In this document: positions 7,001 through 14,579 of the stretch, one piece after another
Layout of the letters: each line of letters begins with the position of its first letter
Position numbering within the stretch: position 1 is the stretch's first letter
Translations under genes and position numbers: made by a program
Notes under the pieces: generated by a model
Database searches by the model: none
The model's input: the letters and a program-made list of their open reading frames with translations, nothing else
Told to the model about the DNA's origin: nothing
Assembly (NCBI GenBank): GCA_045636065.1
Contig: JAZTWW010000058.1
Location: 1 to 16,859 of the forward strand
From: RGIG5050 sp045636065
GTDB taxonomy: Bacteria; Verrucomicrobiota; Kiritimatiellia; RFP12; UBA1067
Direction: 5' to 3'
Length of the DNA stretch: 16,859 bases

Positions 7001-10000
7001 TTTGCATTTCCCGTCGATAGCGCGGAACACCGATTCAGGAGGCAGCCACTCCACGGTAAAATCGGCGTGAGCCGAATCCATCTGGCGCTCTTCCTGCTTC
7101 TTCCAAGTGCGGAAGTAAACGGCATATTCGCCCTTTGCCTTGATGCATCCAAGCTTGACCGAATCGAGTTCCGTGGCGTAAAGCGCATATGGCTCGTGCG
7201 GGCCCAATGCCGGGCCGTCGCCATCCCTTTTTGTACTTGCGATATGCACAAGCCCCGGTCTCATGGCCTCTTCACGGTCGTCGGTCAGATCGTCGTACGC
7301 CCAATACTCTATCTTGCGTTCGTTCCCGGCGGAATCCTTTACCGTCTCGTACCGCTTGTATCTGGGATTGAGCCTGTCCATCACCGGAGTGTACAGCTCA
7401 GGATTACGGCAATTGCCGCTCCATGCGAAAGCCGAAAACATGTATCGGCGCCTCTCTTCCATGATCTTCGCAAGATCGGCCTTCATCGATTCGGCCAGCT
7501 CCTCTTCCGTCCTGTAGCCTGGCACGCTAGTCGGAACACCGCTTACGCTCTCCACGTTTTCAAGTACGTAGTAGACTTCGTATGGCGCGGGCGAGTCTGG
7601 CATCGGGGCGGACGGGAAGTGCTTCTCGAAGATCTTGGAGTACTCCTCCTGGTCGTCGAGCCAGCCGGAATAGCGCTTGGTAAACGATTTCCTCCTGTCT
7701 TCCGGGGTGTCGCCCTTCTTGTCGCCAGCCTTCAGGGGGAAGCGCAGATAGCTTGTCTTCGTGGGTCTGAAGACCGTGCAGGAATATTGGTAATTCGTCG
7801 ACACCACGTCATCGTTCTTCCTTACGGACATGGTGGATGTGGTGCGAAGGAGCACTCTTTTGCCGTCAGGATCGCGGGCGAAGGAAAGCCTGTTGCGGCC
7901 GCAATGCATGCTGCCATCCTCTGGATCCTCAGACGCGGGGTCGAAGTTCACGAAGCCGCCGGCCCCGTCCGGCGTGTACACGCAATCCTCGCTATCATTG
8001 TTGACCGGTTCGCTGACGGACATGTCGAGCTTTGCGTCGCCTTCCTTGCCATCGTCATCGCCATCGAACTTGAAGGAGATGTTGAGATCCTTGTGTTCCT
8101 TTCCTTCGCCGTAGACGTAAAAATGCGTGGCGCCGCTCGCGTCGATCTCGGAGACCGGCAATATCACGATCTTCGGCTGTTCCCAGAGCGTCGGCCCGAA
8201 AAGGCTGAAGGCCATGTCTGCCCCTTCGGAGCTGTTGATCCGCCAGCTCTCGTTCTCGCATTTCCCGTTCTTGAACGTATACGATATCTCGATGCTGGCG
8301 TCGTCGGCCAGGTATTCGCCTTCAAGCGACATCGCCTCGTCGCCGGCGTCCTTCGCCGCGAAAAGCTCCTCTATTATCTTGCGCGACTGGCGCACGGATT
8401 TCCTCTTGGCGGCCCTGAGCTTCGCGGGGTCCGGCATGGGGCCGAGCTCCTCCATCTTCGCCTGGAGTTCGAGCATGCTGGCCTTTGAGGCGGTGAGGAT
8501 GGCCGCTATGGAGGATATCTCGTCCATCCAGCCGTTTGCGACATCCCACTGGCCGGCGGTGCGGGCGAGGTTGGCGCATACGAGCGCCTCGTTGAACTCG
8601 ACAAAGCTCTCCTCGATAAGGATCCTCAGCCTGACGAGCTCCGAGACGATCGGGGCCGCCGACTTCATCCACTCGACGATCTCGGGGGCAGGGTACGCTA
8701 AGACGGCGTCGAACGACTCGTCGAAGCGCTTCTGGTCCTCTTCGGCCATATTGCCTATCAGCATCCGCACCGTCTCGCGGAAATTGCAGATCGCGGAGTA
8801 GAACGTCGCCTCGTTGACGAAATCCTCGGGATGGAGCGGCTTGACCGTTTCAAGCTTCGATACCTTCTGCTTTTTCCTGGGAAGGTTTTGGCGGGATTTG
8901 TCCATATTGGACATTCCCATATCAAGGGTATCGAACGCCGCCAGAAGCGCCCTGTCCTCCTCATCAAACTCGGGGATCTTCACCTCGGGGGCCTTCTCCA
9001 TCTCGGCGATGGTCTTGTCCCATTCCGGCGGCGTGCCGCCATCGTAAGGCTCGCCTGTCGCCTCGGGCGCTTCGCCAGGTGCGTATACAGCCGGGTTGAG
9101 GCGCCTCAATTCGGCGTCGCACCAGCTGGCGAGCACGCCGTCGTCCGTCTCGCGGCATAGCGACTTGAGCTCTTCAAGAAGCTCCGGGCACTCCGGCATT
9201 TCATTCCTGACGAACGCGGCGAGGGCGTCCTTGCGCCCGGCGGCCGGAACGGAGGTGTCGCGGAACTCCTTGAGCTTGGCCTCGACGGGATTCTCCGGCG
9301 GGACGAGCTTCACCTGGGCGAGCGCGGCGCGGACCTCGTCGGGGATGGAGCCGTCCTGCGAGTGGAACATCGCGAAAATGCTGAAGCTCATGCCGTTTAC
9401 GACGACAGGCCCCTCGTAGTAGACCATCCGGCCCTTGTCGTCATTGTGTTCGCCTGTTTTCACCGCAAACCATGTGGCTCCGGACAGCTGGACAGATTCC
9501 GTCTCGCCTTTCGGCGCCAATTCAAGGATCTTCGTGATGGCGGCCTTCCCGGCGACGCTCGCAGGCTGGTGTTTCCATTTGCCGGGCTCCTTGTCGCCGG
9601 TTTCGTTGGTAAGCATAAGGACGTCTCCGCCGGGAAGCGGGATATCGAGCTGGTTGCACTCCGGCCTGGGGGTGGCGTGAAGCGAAACCGGGGCGACCAT
9701 CATTGCCGATTCCACGGTGAGAGCAGGCTCCTCAACCTTCTCCGGGGCTTTAGGTCCTTCAACCACAGGCTCGGCCTCTGCAGGTTCCGGCGCAGGCGGT
9801 TCCGGCTTCGCGGCAGGCACGACGGGTGCAGGCGGCTTAGGTGCTGGGGGTTGCGGCTTTGCGGCAGGTTCCGGTGCAGGCGGCTTGGCGGCGGGAGGCT
9901 TCGGCGCGGGCGACTGCGGCTTTGCGGCTGGCACTACTGGCTTTAAAACCGGACGCTTCGGAGCCGGCTTTGTCAGTATATCGGACAGGCTAAGCAAATC

Positions 10001-10204
10001 CGATGCGGAAGCGGCCTTGCCGGAAGGCTTGCCTGCAGGACGTGCCGGTGTGACGAGGCCGGTAGATCTTCCGGCCTGGCGGCCACGGTACGACTGGTAT
10101 TTCGCGACTAATGCCGGTCTGGAATCGTCGCCATCGTATGCGTTTGCGCAAAGGCAGATCGCCGCCAGTGCGGCAAGAGCGGTCTTGAGCAGTCTTGTCT
10201 TCAT
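4043..10204 (-). CDS. Giant secreted multidomain protein, 2053 aa, unknown family
   Basis: The start at 10204 (MKTRLLKTALAALAAICLCA) has GGGGGA five bases upstream; an ATG four codons earlier has none. Seen: Sec signal peptide 1-22 (cut after ANA), Pro/Ala/Lys-rich stalk 78-160, a small mixed domain about 178-300, helices about 300-620, and a beta-rich region 625-1200 whose end (FYLSVDFGIPN...MRFRFRRAVLG) faintly recalls concanavalin-like folds. Then come an acidic stretch (1234-1246), helices 1255-1450, and a hydrophobic Gly-rich region 1455-1550 that may enter a membrane. Linkers follow (KGGASKGGSSKG; repeated GQTTGKT at 1753-1777), then a C-terminal domain 1798-2053 starting near NSLGMDTDYGLNEEA. 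It lies 39 nt behind the LRR/InlB protein gene, so the two are probably co-transcribed. A run of nine G (6688-6696) lies in frame. I cannot name the family; envelope or surface location is inferred. Confidence 0.85.
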   Translation of the reverse strand: MKTRLLKTALAALAAICLCANAYDGDDSRPALVAKYQSYRGRQAGRSTGLVTPARPAGKPSGKAASASDLLSLSDILTKPAPKRPVLKPVVPAAKPQSPAPKPPAAKPPAPEPAAKPQPPAPKPPAPVVPAAKPEPPAPEPAEAEPVVEGPKAPEKVEEPALTVESAMMVAPVSLHATPRPECNQLDIPLPGGDVLMLTNETGDKEPGKWKHQPASVAGKAAITKILELAPKGETESVQLSGATWFAVKTGEHNDDKGRMVYYEGPVVVNGMSFSIFAMFHSQDGSIPDEVRAALAQVKLVPPENPVEAKLKEFRDTSVPAAGRKDALAAFVRNEMPECPELLEELKSLCRETDDGVLASWCDAELRRLNPAVYAPGEAPEATGEPYDGGTPPEWDKTIAEMEKAPEVKIPEFDEEDRALLAAFDTLDMGMSNMDKSRQNLPRKKQKVSKLETVKPLHPEDFVNEATFYSAICNFRETVRMLIGNMAEEDQKRFDESFDAVLAYPAPEIVEWMKSAAPIVSELVRLRILIEESFVEFNEALVCANLARTAGQWDVANGWMDEISSIAAILTASKASMLELQAKMEELGPMPDPAKLRAAKRKSVRQSRKIIEELFAAKDAGDEAMSLEGEYLADDASIEISYTFKNGKCENESWRINSSEGADMAFSLFGPTLWEQPKIVILPVSEIDASGATHFYVYGEGKEHKDLNISFKFDGDDDGKEGDAKLDMSVSEPVNNDSEDCVYTPDGAGGFVNFDPASEDPEDGSMHCGRNRLSFARDPDGKRVLLRTTSTMSVRKNDDVVSTNYQYSCTVFRPTKTSYLRFPLKAGDKKGDTPEDRRKSFTKRYSGWLDDQEEYSKIFEKHFPSAPMPDSPAPYEVYYVLENVESVSGVPTSVPGYRTEEELAESMKADLAKIMEERRRYMFSAFAWSGNCRNPELYTPVMDRLNPRYKRYETVKDSAGNERKIEYWAYDDLTDDREEAMRPGLVHIASTKRDGDGPALGPHEPYALYATELDSVKLGCIKAKGEYAVYFRTWKKQEERQMDSAHADFTVEWLPPESVFRAIDGKCKMPIYVTVDAEGTKHDPQFTDTNFVAKVVFGRRGFAMFHERLTDSVYGSRGSRNASEGFSEKFTVGSPWRTIAEADINRNYLNPTNDFYLSVDFGIPNASTRWGGAKDTIVCGAELPSPVCMRFRFRRAVLGEEEMRELANSLDAVWRDAALKNLDEKTRADYAKNEGDDAGDDDGLEEPPANPEASKAESLAFHQENIRFINGTIDFLRREITASQNRAKEAYSRMLTAKTPEEAAKAQDEILRENDRIGTMSFSLITEQSNLVYEQDMIRAIETGEFHASRTPFDDYCQKQLLESIEREVNEVREVKGMRKRARYVMTRMDREQRAKAIEIYKKLGPADPFNREEWERFSGALVNIHMGNLEREAAESMLEVADVEEKLYRWQVAKTGSSIILMIGAMGAGTPGLGLTEANMQALLFTQFLADGYFEKGVPGAIESAVRFTCAPLDFVVSVAEGYEEGGMTGAAMAGGMALLFHVGIPIVKGNINMGAKSLREIPKGTFAKYIGKTAQYFRRPKVSVGDAKGFIAGNGGAGKGGASKGGSSKGKRTESITKEDFTTEEYRQYHELEQKAKVSIDEFKAKAEYYDQLAASKPVAYANMDAAHAKVVADYDVKLKAAHEDVVRAVAAINENPLAKAMLKGRTDQTTTRVIEELNAIKQATLKDYYIEMEKMGFKRPQKITQQPAGQASGQTTGKTDGQTTGKTATGQTTGKTKGKASGEKGGESAETQKPEPDYYEIIEIRNKRSGNSLGMDTDYGLNEEALRIKDGPFKGMLEPIVQNGKRVPLHVWQECSQKAYNIAYAKNTHGGDAEKAWILHTTSKYAEAYANPEILKVETGADLERLLRSSTISDAQQIWDVTAFKANEMIHGKIGENGNPFGRILGYFEASRGTAKDMGGKLIPAIDARLEYLQSLKAKGALPKGGEREITRLQKARKDFVEIYEVFNGIGKGEIPPEQWRQRFQSVLGTEKDVPDIINDFGHFFQSLVL

Positions 10205-10243
10205 TATATCCCCCATGAGTTAAATTGTCTATGATGTTCCAGA

Positions 10244-13200
10244 TCAGAACCTGAATATGAGAGGCACAGGTGTGCGCTCGGTAAAGCAGGTGGATGAATA
10301 CGACGAGTGCGCGCACACCCTAAGCGAAGCGATCGGGCAGAAGGCCACGAACGGGCCTTCTGCGTCGAACATCAGCATCGAGGTTCCCGAAATGCTGGCG
10401 CCGTAATGCTTGCCGCTCAGCTTCGCAGTTCCGTTCGCGGCTATGGTGATGGTGCAATCCACCGTCTTCTCGCTCCAGTACGCCTCGCGAAGGATCGTGA
10501 AACCGTCTGAATAGCCGTCTTCCATAAGCTTGTACGTTCCCTTGAGCAGCGTGGCGTATTCGCGCGCCTCGGCCGGACCATCCATGCCGAACTGGCCTCT
10601 CTGTATGGGGACGATCTCGTATTCCGTATCGCCGGTATAGAAGGTCCCCAATGCCTGGGAAGGATTGTTCCAGGCGCTGTACTCCTTCCAGACATCCAGC
10701 TGGAACATCGTCTCCCGGCCGCCGACGGTCTTGCGCATCCACGCGGTGAAAGGCTGGTCATCTGCATCGTCCAGACTCAACGGGCCGCAGTTCCAGGCGC
10801 TTTCGCTGAAGCTGAAAGTGCCCTCGGGAACGATCACCTTGGCCGTCAGCTTGCCGGCGGCGGTGGACGTGAAAGTCGCCGTACCGACGGTTTCGCCGTA
10901 TTCGTTCCTGATGAAACCGTTGAAGGTGCCCACCGTGTAATCGGGAAGCGCCTGGACTTCGACCGTGAACGTGGCCTTCTGGGTGTCCCAGCGGCCTTTG
11001 GCCGTCAATGTCACCGTGTATATGCCGGCCTTGGTGGGGGTGCCCCGGAGCATCAGATCGCGCTCGCCGTCATAGACGTCACCGATATCCAACTTAAGCC
11101 CAGGCGGAAGCCCCGCCGCGCTTACCGTATAGTTTGCGTCGCTATATGCAATAGTCTGCTCGAAGCACGCATCGCTTATCCCAAGTACGCGCATATAGGG
11201 CTTCTCGTACTCCAGTCCGTGGAAGACATCGCTTCTCAGGTTCGGGACGGCGATCTTGATCGTGTAGGTCCTGGTAAGACCCGTTGCCGTCTTTACCGTC
11301 ACTGTCGCGGCGACCGTTCCCGGCTTGAGCTTGGACGTATCCTGGCAGTATATGCGGTAGGAGTTACAACCCTCCTCGCTGTAGAGGAATTCAAGCTTCA
11401 TGCCGGCCGGAAGCCCTTTGACCGTCGTTTTGGCTTCGGCGATGGCGCCGACCGTGAAATCCAGCGATGGCATCCAGTCCGAAACGTCGACATTCCATGT
11501 CGTGCCGCTGACATCCCAGTCGCCATCCCCGTATACCTCCACTTCATCTTCATCGCGCGAAATGAAGTATGCGCTTATCTCCATCGGTTCCGAACCGTAT
11601 GGAACGATGAACGAGTCGCTTGCCTTCTGCACGGTACCGCTGATGGTATCGCATCCCGACCAACAGGCGAAATAGAACCCGGTCTTGGGCTTTGCCGTCA
11701 GGCGCGCGGTGGAGCCGATGGCGTACACCCCAGAACCGGTGACCGTTCCGCGCGATTCGCCCTCCGAAACGACGCCCACGTACCTTGAGCCAGAGTCCTT
11801 CACTATTATCGTCTTAACCGCCTTGCGCGTGGTGCGGTTCGAATACTTTGCCGTCACGGTTAGCTTGTACTTCCCGGCCTTTGTGAGCGTTCCCATGTAT
11901 GAGCCGGGCGGATAGCCGCAAGTCTGGTTCGACGGGCAGGTTGGAGCCTTCAGGCCGGCGGGAAGCCCGCTTACGGTTATGGATGTGATACCGTCCGGGT
12001 CCCCGATCGCATAGTAAAGCGAGAACCACACATCCTCCCCGGTGCGCCACTCGACAGGCGAGCAGACGTAGTCTCCGCTCTGGGGGTCGTACGTCTCGCT
12101 CTCGAAGTTTTCAAGGCCGTCCCAGTCGATGCCTATATCGTCGTAGTCGCCGTTTGTAGCCGGCCCTACGGTCCATTCGCCGATCGCGACCTGCTTGTAG
12201 CCGTTCTGGTTGGAGGATGTGCACGTTACGTAGTATACGCCGACCTTTGACGGCGCACCCGTTATGAACCCGCCTTTCTCGTCGTACTTGAGCCCCGTAG
12301 GAAGACCGGTTATCTTAAGAGTCGCCCAAGAGCCGCTATTCAATTCCAGCATGTCGAAAACGCTGCTGTACACCTGCTCGCCGAGACGGAAGGAGCGGTC
12401 GGGGCAGTCGATGCGAAGGGAGTCGTCCCTGGCAGCGATGAACTCGGCCATTATGGTTACATCTTCGCCTGTCGCTATGTAGGTTAAGGATGGCGACCAT
12501 TCGATCAGTTCGCCGTCGAGCGTCCAGCCGGAGAAGGCCGCGCCTTTGTTGGCGGTGGCCTTGAGCGTCACCTTGTCGCCCGGCTTGAAGGTTTTGTTGC
12601 CGCCCGTCACCTTGCCGAGAGACTCCTGGCCGGGCGTTACCATCACTGTTACATACGCTGAAGAGTCCAGCAGCCAGTGCGCGTAATATGTGACGTTTCT
12701 CGTGATCTTTGTCGTTGCGGAGATCTTCGTGCCGCCGTTCGCCGCCGTGTACCATCCAAGGAACGAACGTTTCGGCCAGGTAGGCGTCGGGAGAGTCCCC
12801 ACGGCCGCGCCGGACTTGACGCTTCTCGTCTCATCGCCCACGCTGCCGCCGTTCGCGTCGAATGTGACAGTCCAGTACGTTTCGGATGGAGGCGGATCAG
12901 GATCGTCGCCGCCACCGCCGCCACCGCCACCCCCGCCGCCTGAATCGTCCTCGATCCAATGGGCGACGTATATTGCATTATTCGTTATCTGGGTGCTTTC
13001 AAAAATCTGCCTGTTGCCAGAGCTGCTGCTTTTAAACGGAGTCAACCACCAGCCGTCGAACTTCCATCCGCGCCGCACCGGCACGGGCAATGTCCCAAGC
13101 GTGTCGCCGGATGTAAGTTTCCTTACGCGATCATCCAGCACTCCGCCATTGGGCTCGAATGCCACCCAACAGGATGTGTCCGTTAAATTGTAAGAACGTA

Positions 13201-14329
13201 TCTGGTTCGTACCGCTTACGACTATACCGGAATTCCGTGCCAGCTCGACAGCACACCCCCACGGCACGCTCAGTTCTGCCGGTGCCGTGCTTGGCGGAAG
13301 ATATAGATATTGAAGAGAACTGCAATTGCGGAACGTAGCGCAGTGTGGCATAAATGATAAGGCGTTTCCGCCAACATCGAATTCGATGGTGCCTCCTGTG
13401 CCGCCGAATTCCACAAAGCCTTCGTTCAGGACAACCGAAGAAAGCATGGTGCAATTATTGAATGCATAATTATCAATCCACTGCAAAGTCGTGGGCGAAG
13501 CGTAAGCGCCGGAATAACCGGTCGTGCAGCGGACAAGCCGTGTCCGCGACGCGTTGTAGAGCATCCCGTCTTCGACGACGAATGCGGTATTGCCGTCTGC
13601 GACGGTAATGGAGGAAAGGTTGTCCGTCCTTGCGAACGCATCGCTGCCGATTTCCACGACGCTTGCGGGGATATGGACGCTGGAGACTTTCGACGACCAG
13701 AAAGCCTCTGGCCTGATGTATTTGACGCCAGCCGGGATTGTGAACGAGCCCGAAACGTACGGCATCACCTCTATGAGTTCCGTCATGTCCTTCGTGTAGA
13801 GAACTCCGGCCTGCATCGTGAACTTGGTGTTGCCGCTTGCGACAGTCACGGAAGTCAAGGCTGAGCAACTGCTGAATACGCTATTTCCGATTTTCGTGAC
13901 GGTCGCCGGAATCGTGATTCTTGGAAGCACATCACAGCCGGAAAAAGCGTGATCTCCTATTGTCAGAAGGCCCGAGGGCAACGATATGGAAGTAACGCTC
14001 TCAAGGTCGTAAAGATGAACGATATTCGTAACGCTGTTTGGAACCGTGACAGAAACAATGGCTTCTTCAAAGCCGGTATCGCCAAGATCATCAGGATCGT
14101 CTATGACCGAATCCAGATCAACCACCTTTACTGGGTAGCCGCTGAGAGAAGACGGTATCGTAAGCGCAACGCCCCAGTCGTTGCCGATCGCGACGGCCGT
14201 CACTATGGCGACGCCGTCCTTCACTTCGTATTCCCAGGTGTATTTGCCGCTCTTAGCCGTGGCGGCGGGAGATTGCATCGCCGCAAGCATCGTCACCAAT
14301 GCCGCAAAAATCGAAAATGTCTTTTTCAT
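10244..14329 (-). CDS. Secreted BspA-like LRR / InlB-repeat / Ig-like adhesin-type protein, 1361 aa
   Basis: The start at 14329 (MKKTFSIFAALVTMLAAMQS) follows GGAGGAG by eight bases. Domains in order: signal peptide 1-25; BspA-like leucine-rich repeats about 90-345 (IGDHAFSGC, IGNSVFSSC, IGSDAFARTDNL); two InlB B-type repeats 388-458 and 486-553 (FEPNGG...GWKFDGWW; FDANGG...FLGWYTAANGG); between them a Gly11 linker and a DDPDPPPS spacer. A divergent InlB-type repeat follows at 558-631, two Ig-like domains with GLPxGLK at about 640-845, another divergent repeat at 850-923, and two more Ig-like domains at 940-1127. The C-terminal module, 1131-1361, contains GTFNGFIRNEYG and STAAGKLTAK and ends in Phe. 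Such architectures are typical of surface adhesins and carbohydrate- or host-binding proteins. The ligand is unknown. The final IFRF resembles the C-terminal Phe of outer-membrane strands, but that is weak evidence. Confidence 0.9.
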   Translation of the reverse strand: MKKTFSIFAALVTMLAAMQSPAATAKSGKYTWEYEVKDGVAIVTAVAIGNDWGVALTIPSSLSGYPVKVVDLDSVIDDPDDLGDTGFEEAIVSVTVPNSVTNIVHLYDLESVTSISLPSGLLTIGDHAFSGCDVLPRITIPATVTKIGNSVFSSCSALTSVTVASGNTKFTMQAGVLYTKDMTELIEVMPYVSGSFTIPAGVKYIRPEAFWSSKVSSVHIPASVVEIGSDAFARTDNLSSITVADGNTAFVVEDGMLYNASRTRLVRCTTGYSGAYASPTTLQWIDNYAFNNCTMLSSVVLNEGFVEFGGTGGTIEFDVGGNALSFMPHCATFRNCSSLQYLYLPPSTAPAELSVPWGCAVELARNSGIVVSGTNQIRSYNLTDTSCWVAFEPNGGVLDDRVRKLTSGDTLGTLPVPVRRGWKFDGWWLTPFKSSSSGNRQIFESTQITNNAIYVAHWIEDDSGGGGGGGGGGGDDPDPPPSETYWTVTFDANGGSVGDETRSVKSGAAVGTLPTPTWPKRSFLGWYTAANGGTKISATTKITRNVTYYAHWLLDSSAYVTVMVTPGQESLGKVTGGNKTFKPGDKVTLKATANKGAAFSGWTLDGELIEWSPSLTYIATGEDVTIMAEFIAARDDSLRIDCPDRSFRLGEQVYSSVFDMLELNSGSWATLKITGLPTGLKYDEKGGFITGAPSKVGVYYVTCTSSNQNGYKQVAIGEWTVGPATNGDYDDIGIDWDGLENFESETYDPQSGDYVCSPVEWRTGEDVWFSLYYAIGDPDGITSITVSGLPAGLKAPTCPSNQTCGYPPGSYMGTLTKAGKYKLTVTAKYSNRTTRKAVKTIIVKDSGSRYVGVVSEGESRGTVTGSGVYAIGSTARLTAKPKTGFYFACWSGCDTISGTVQKASDSFIVPYGSEPMEISAYFISRDEDEVEVYGDGDWDVSGTTWNVDVSDWMPSLDFTVGAIAEAKTTVKGLPAGMKLEFLYSEEGCNSYRIYCQDTSKLKPGTVAATVTVKTATGLTRTYTIKIAVPNLRSDVFHGLEYEKPYMRVLGISDACFEQTIAYSDANYTVSAAGLPPGLKLDIGDVYDGERDLMLRGTPTKAGIYTVTLTAKGRWDTQKATFTVEVQALPDYTVGTFNGFIRNEYGETVGTATFTSTAAGKLTAKVIVPEGTFSFSESAWNCGPLSLDDADDQPFTAWMRKTVGGRETMFQLDVWKEYSAWNNPSQALGTFYTGDTEYEIVPIQRGQFGMDGPAEAREYATLLKGTYKLMEDGYSDGFTILREAYWSEKTVDCTITIAANGTAKLSGKHYGASISGTSMLMFDAEGPFVAFCPIASLRVCAHSSYSSTCFTERTPVPLIFRF

Positions 14330-14370
14330 GTCCAAATCTCCTCCTTCTGTCGGTTTCCGCACTTGCGGGA

Positions 14371-14420
14371 GATTGACGATTCTCGGGTTATTCTAGCATA
14401 TTGTGTCCTAGGCGTCAATC
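14371..14420. promoter_or_regulatory. Inverted repeat bracketing the operon promoter, possible paired operators
   Basis: GATTGACG (14371-14378) and CGTCAATC (14413-14420) form an 8-bp perfect inverted repeat with 34 bp between. One arm covers the -35 box and the other lies just past the expected transcription start. Paired operators or a looping site would fit, but this is inference. Confidence 0.3.
14390..14418 (-). promoter_or_regulatory. Near-consensus sigma70 promoter of the two-gene giant-protein operon
   Basis: Minus-strand TTGACG (14413-14418), 17-nt spacer, TAGAAT (14390-14395), preceded by TATGC. Start expected near 14383, leader about 54 nt, then GGAGGAG and the ATG at 14329. Confidence 0.7.
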
Positions 14421-14426
14421 GCCGAC

Positions 14427-14490
14427 AAAAAAACGGAACATCAAAGCTCCGTTCTTCCCGGCAGAAGCGGGTGGGAACGGAGCTTTGATG
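14427..14490 (-). terminator. Intrinsic terminator of the FadL-type porin gene
   Basis: CATCAAAGCTCCGTTC (14439-14454) and GAACGGAGCTTTGATG (14475-14490) are a perfect 16-bp inverted repeat with a 20-nt loop that can itself pair (CCCG/CGGG). On the minus strand it is followed by TTCCG and seven T (14427-14433). It lies 90 nt after the porin stop and before the operon promoter, so it separates the two transcription units. Confidence 0.85.
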
Positions 14491-14517
14491 CGTTGGGAGC
14501 GGGCGGTGGAAAATATC

Positions 14518-14566
14518 CAGTATTCAGTATCCAGTATCCAGTATCCAACAGCCAGCAGCCAGTATC
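14518..14566. repeat. Heptanucleotide tandem repeat (CAGTATC)
   Basis: Seven consecutive 7-bp units: CAGTATT, three CAGTATC, CAACAGC, CAGCAGC, CAGTATC. They lie between the porin stop (14580) and its terminator, and so are transcribed as part of the 3' untranslated region. Confidence 0.85.
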
Positions 14567-14579
14567 CGGTGGCGAGGCA

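Noticed and set aside
5576..8488. Long plus-strand open frames (424 and 533 codons) opposite the giant gene
   Set aside because: They are antisense to a continuous 2053-codon gene with a signal peptide and ribosome-binding site, give Arg/His/Leu-rich products without domains, and arise from its G+C-rich third positions.
12905..12945. Trinucleotide-like GCC repeat as a possible unstable microsatellite
   Set aside because: It encodes the Gly11 linker with mixed GGC, GGT and GGG codons, so it is better explained as a normal flexible linker than as a slippage tract.
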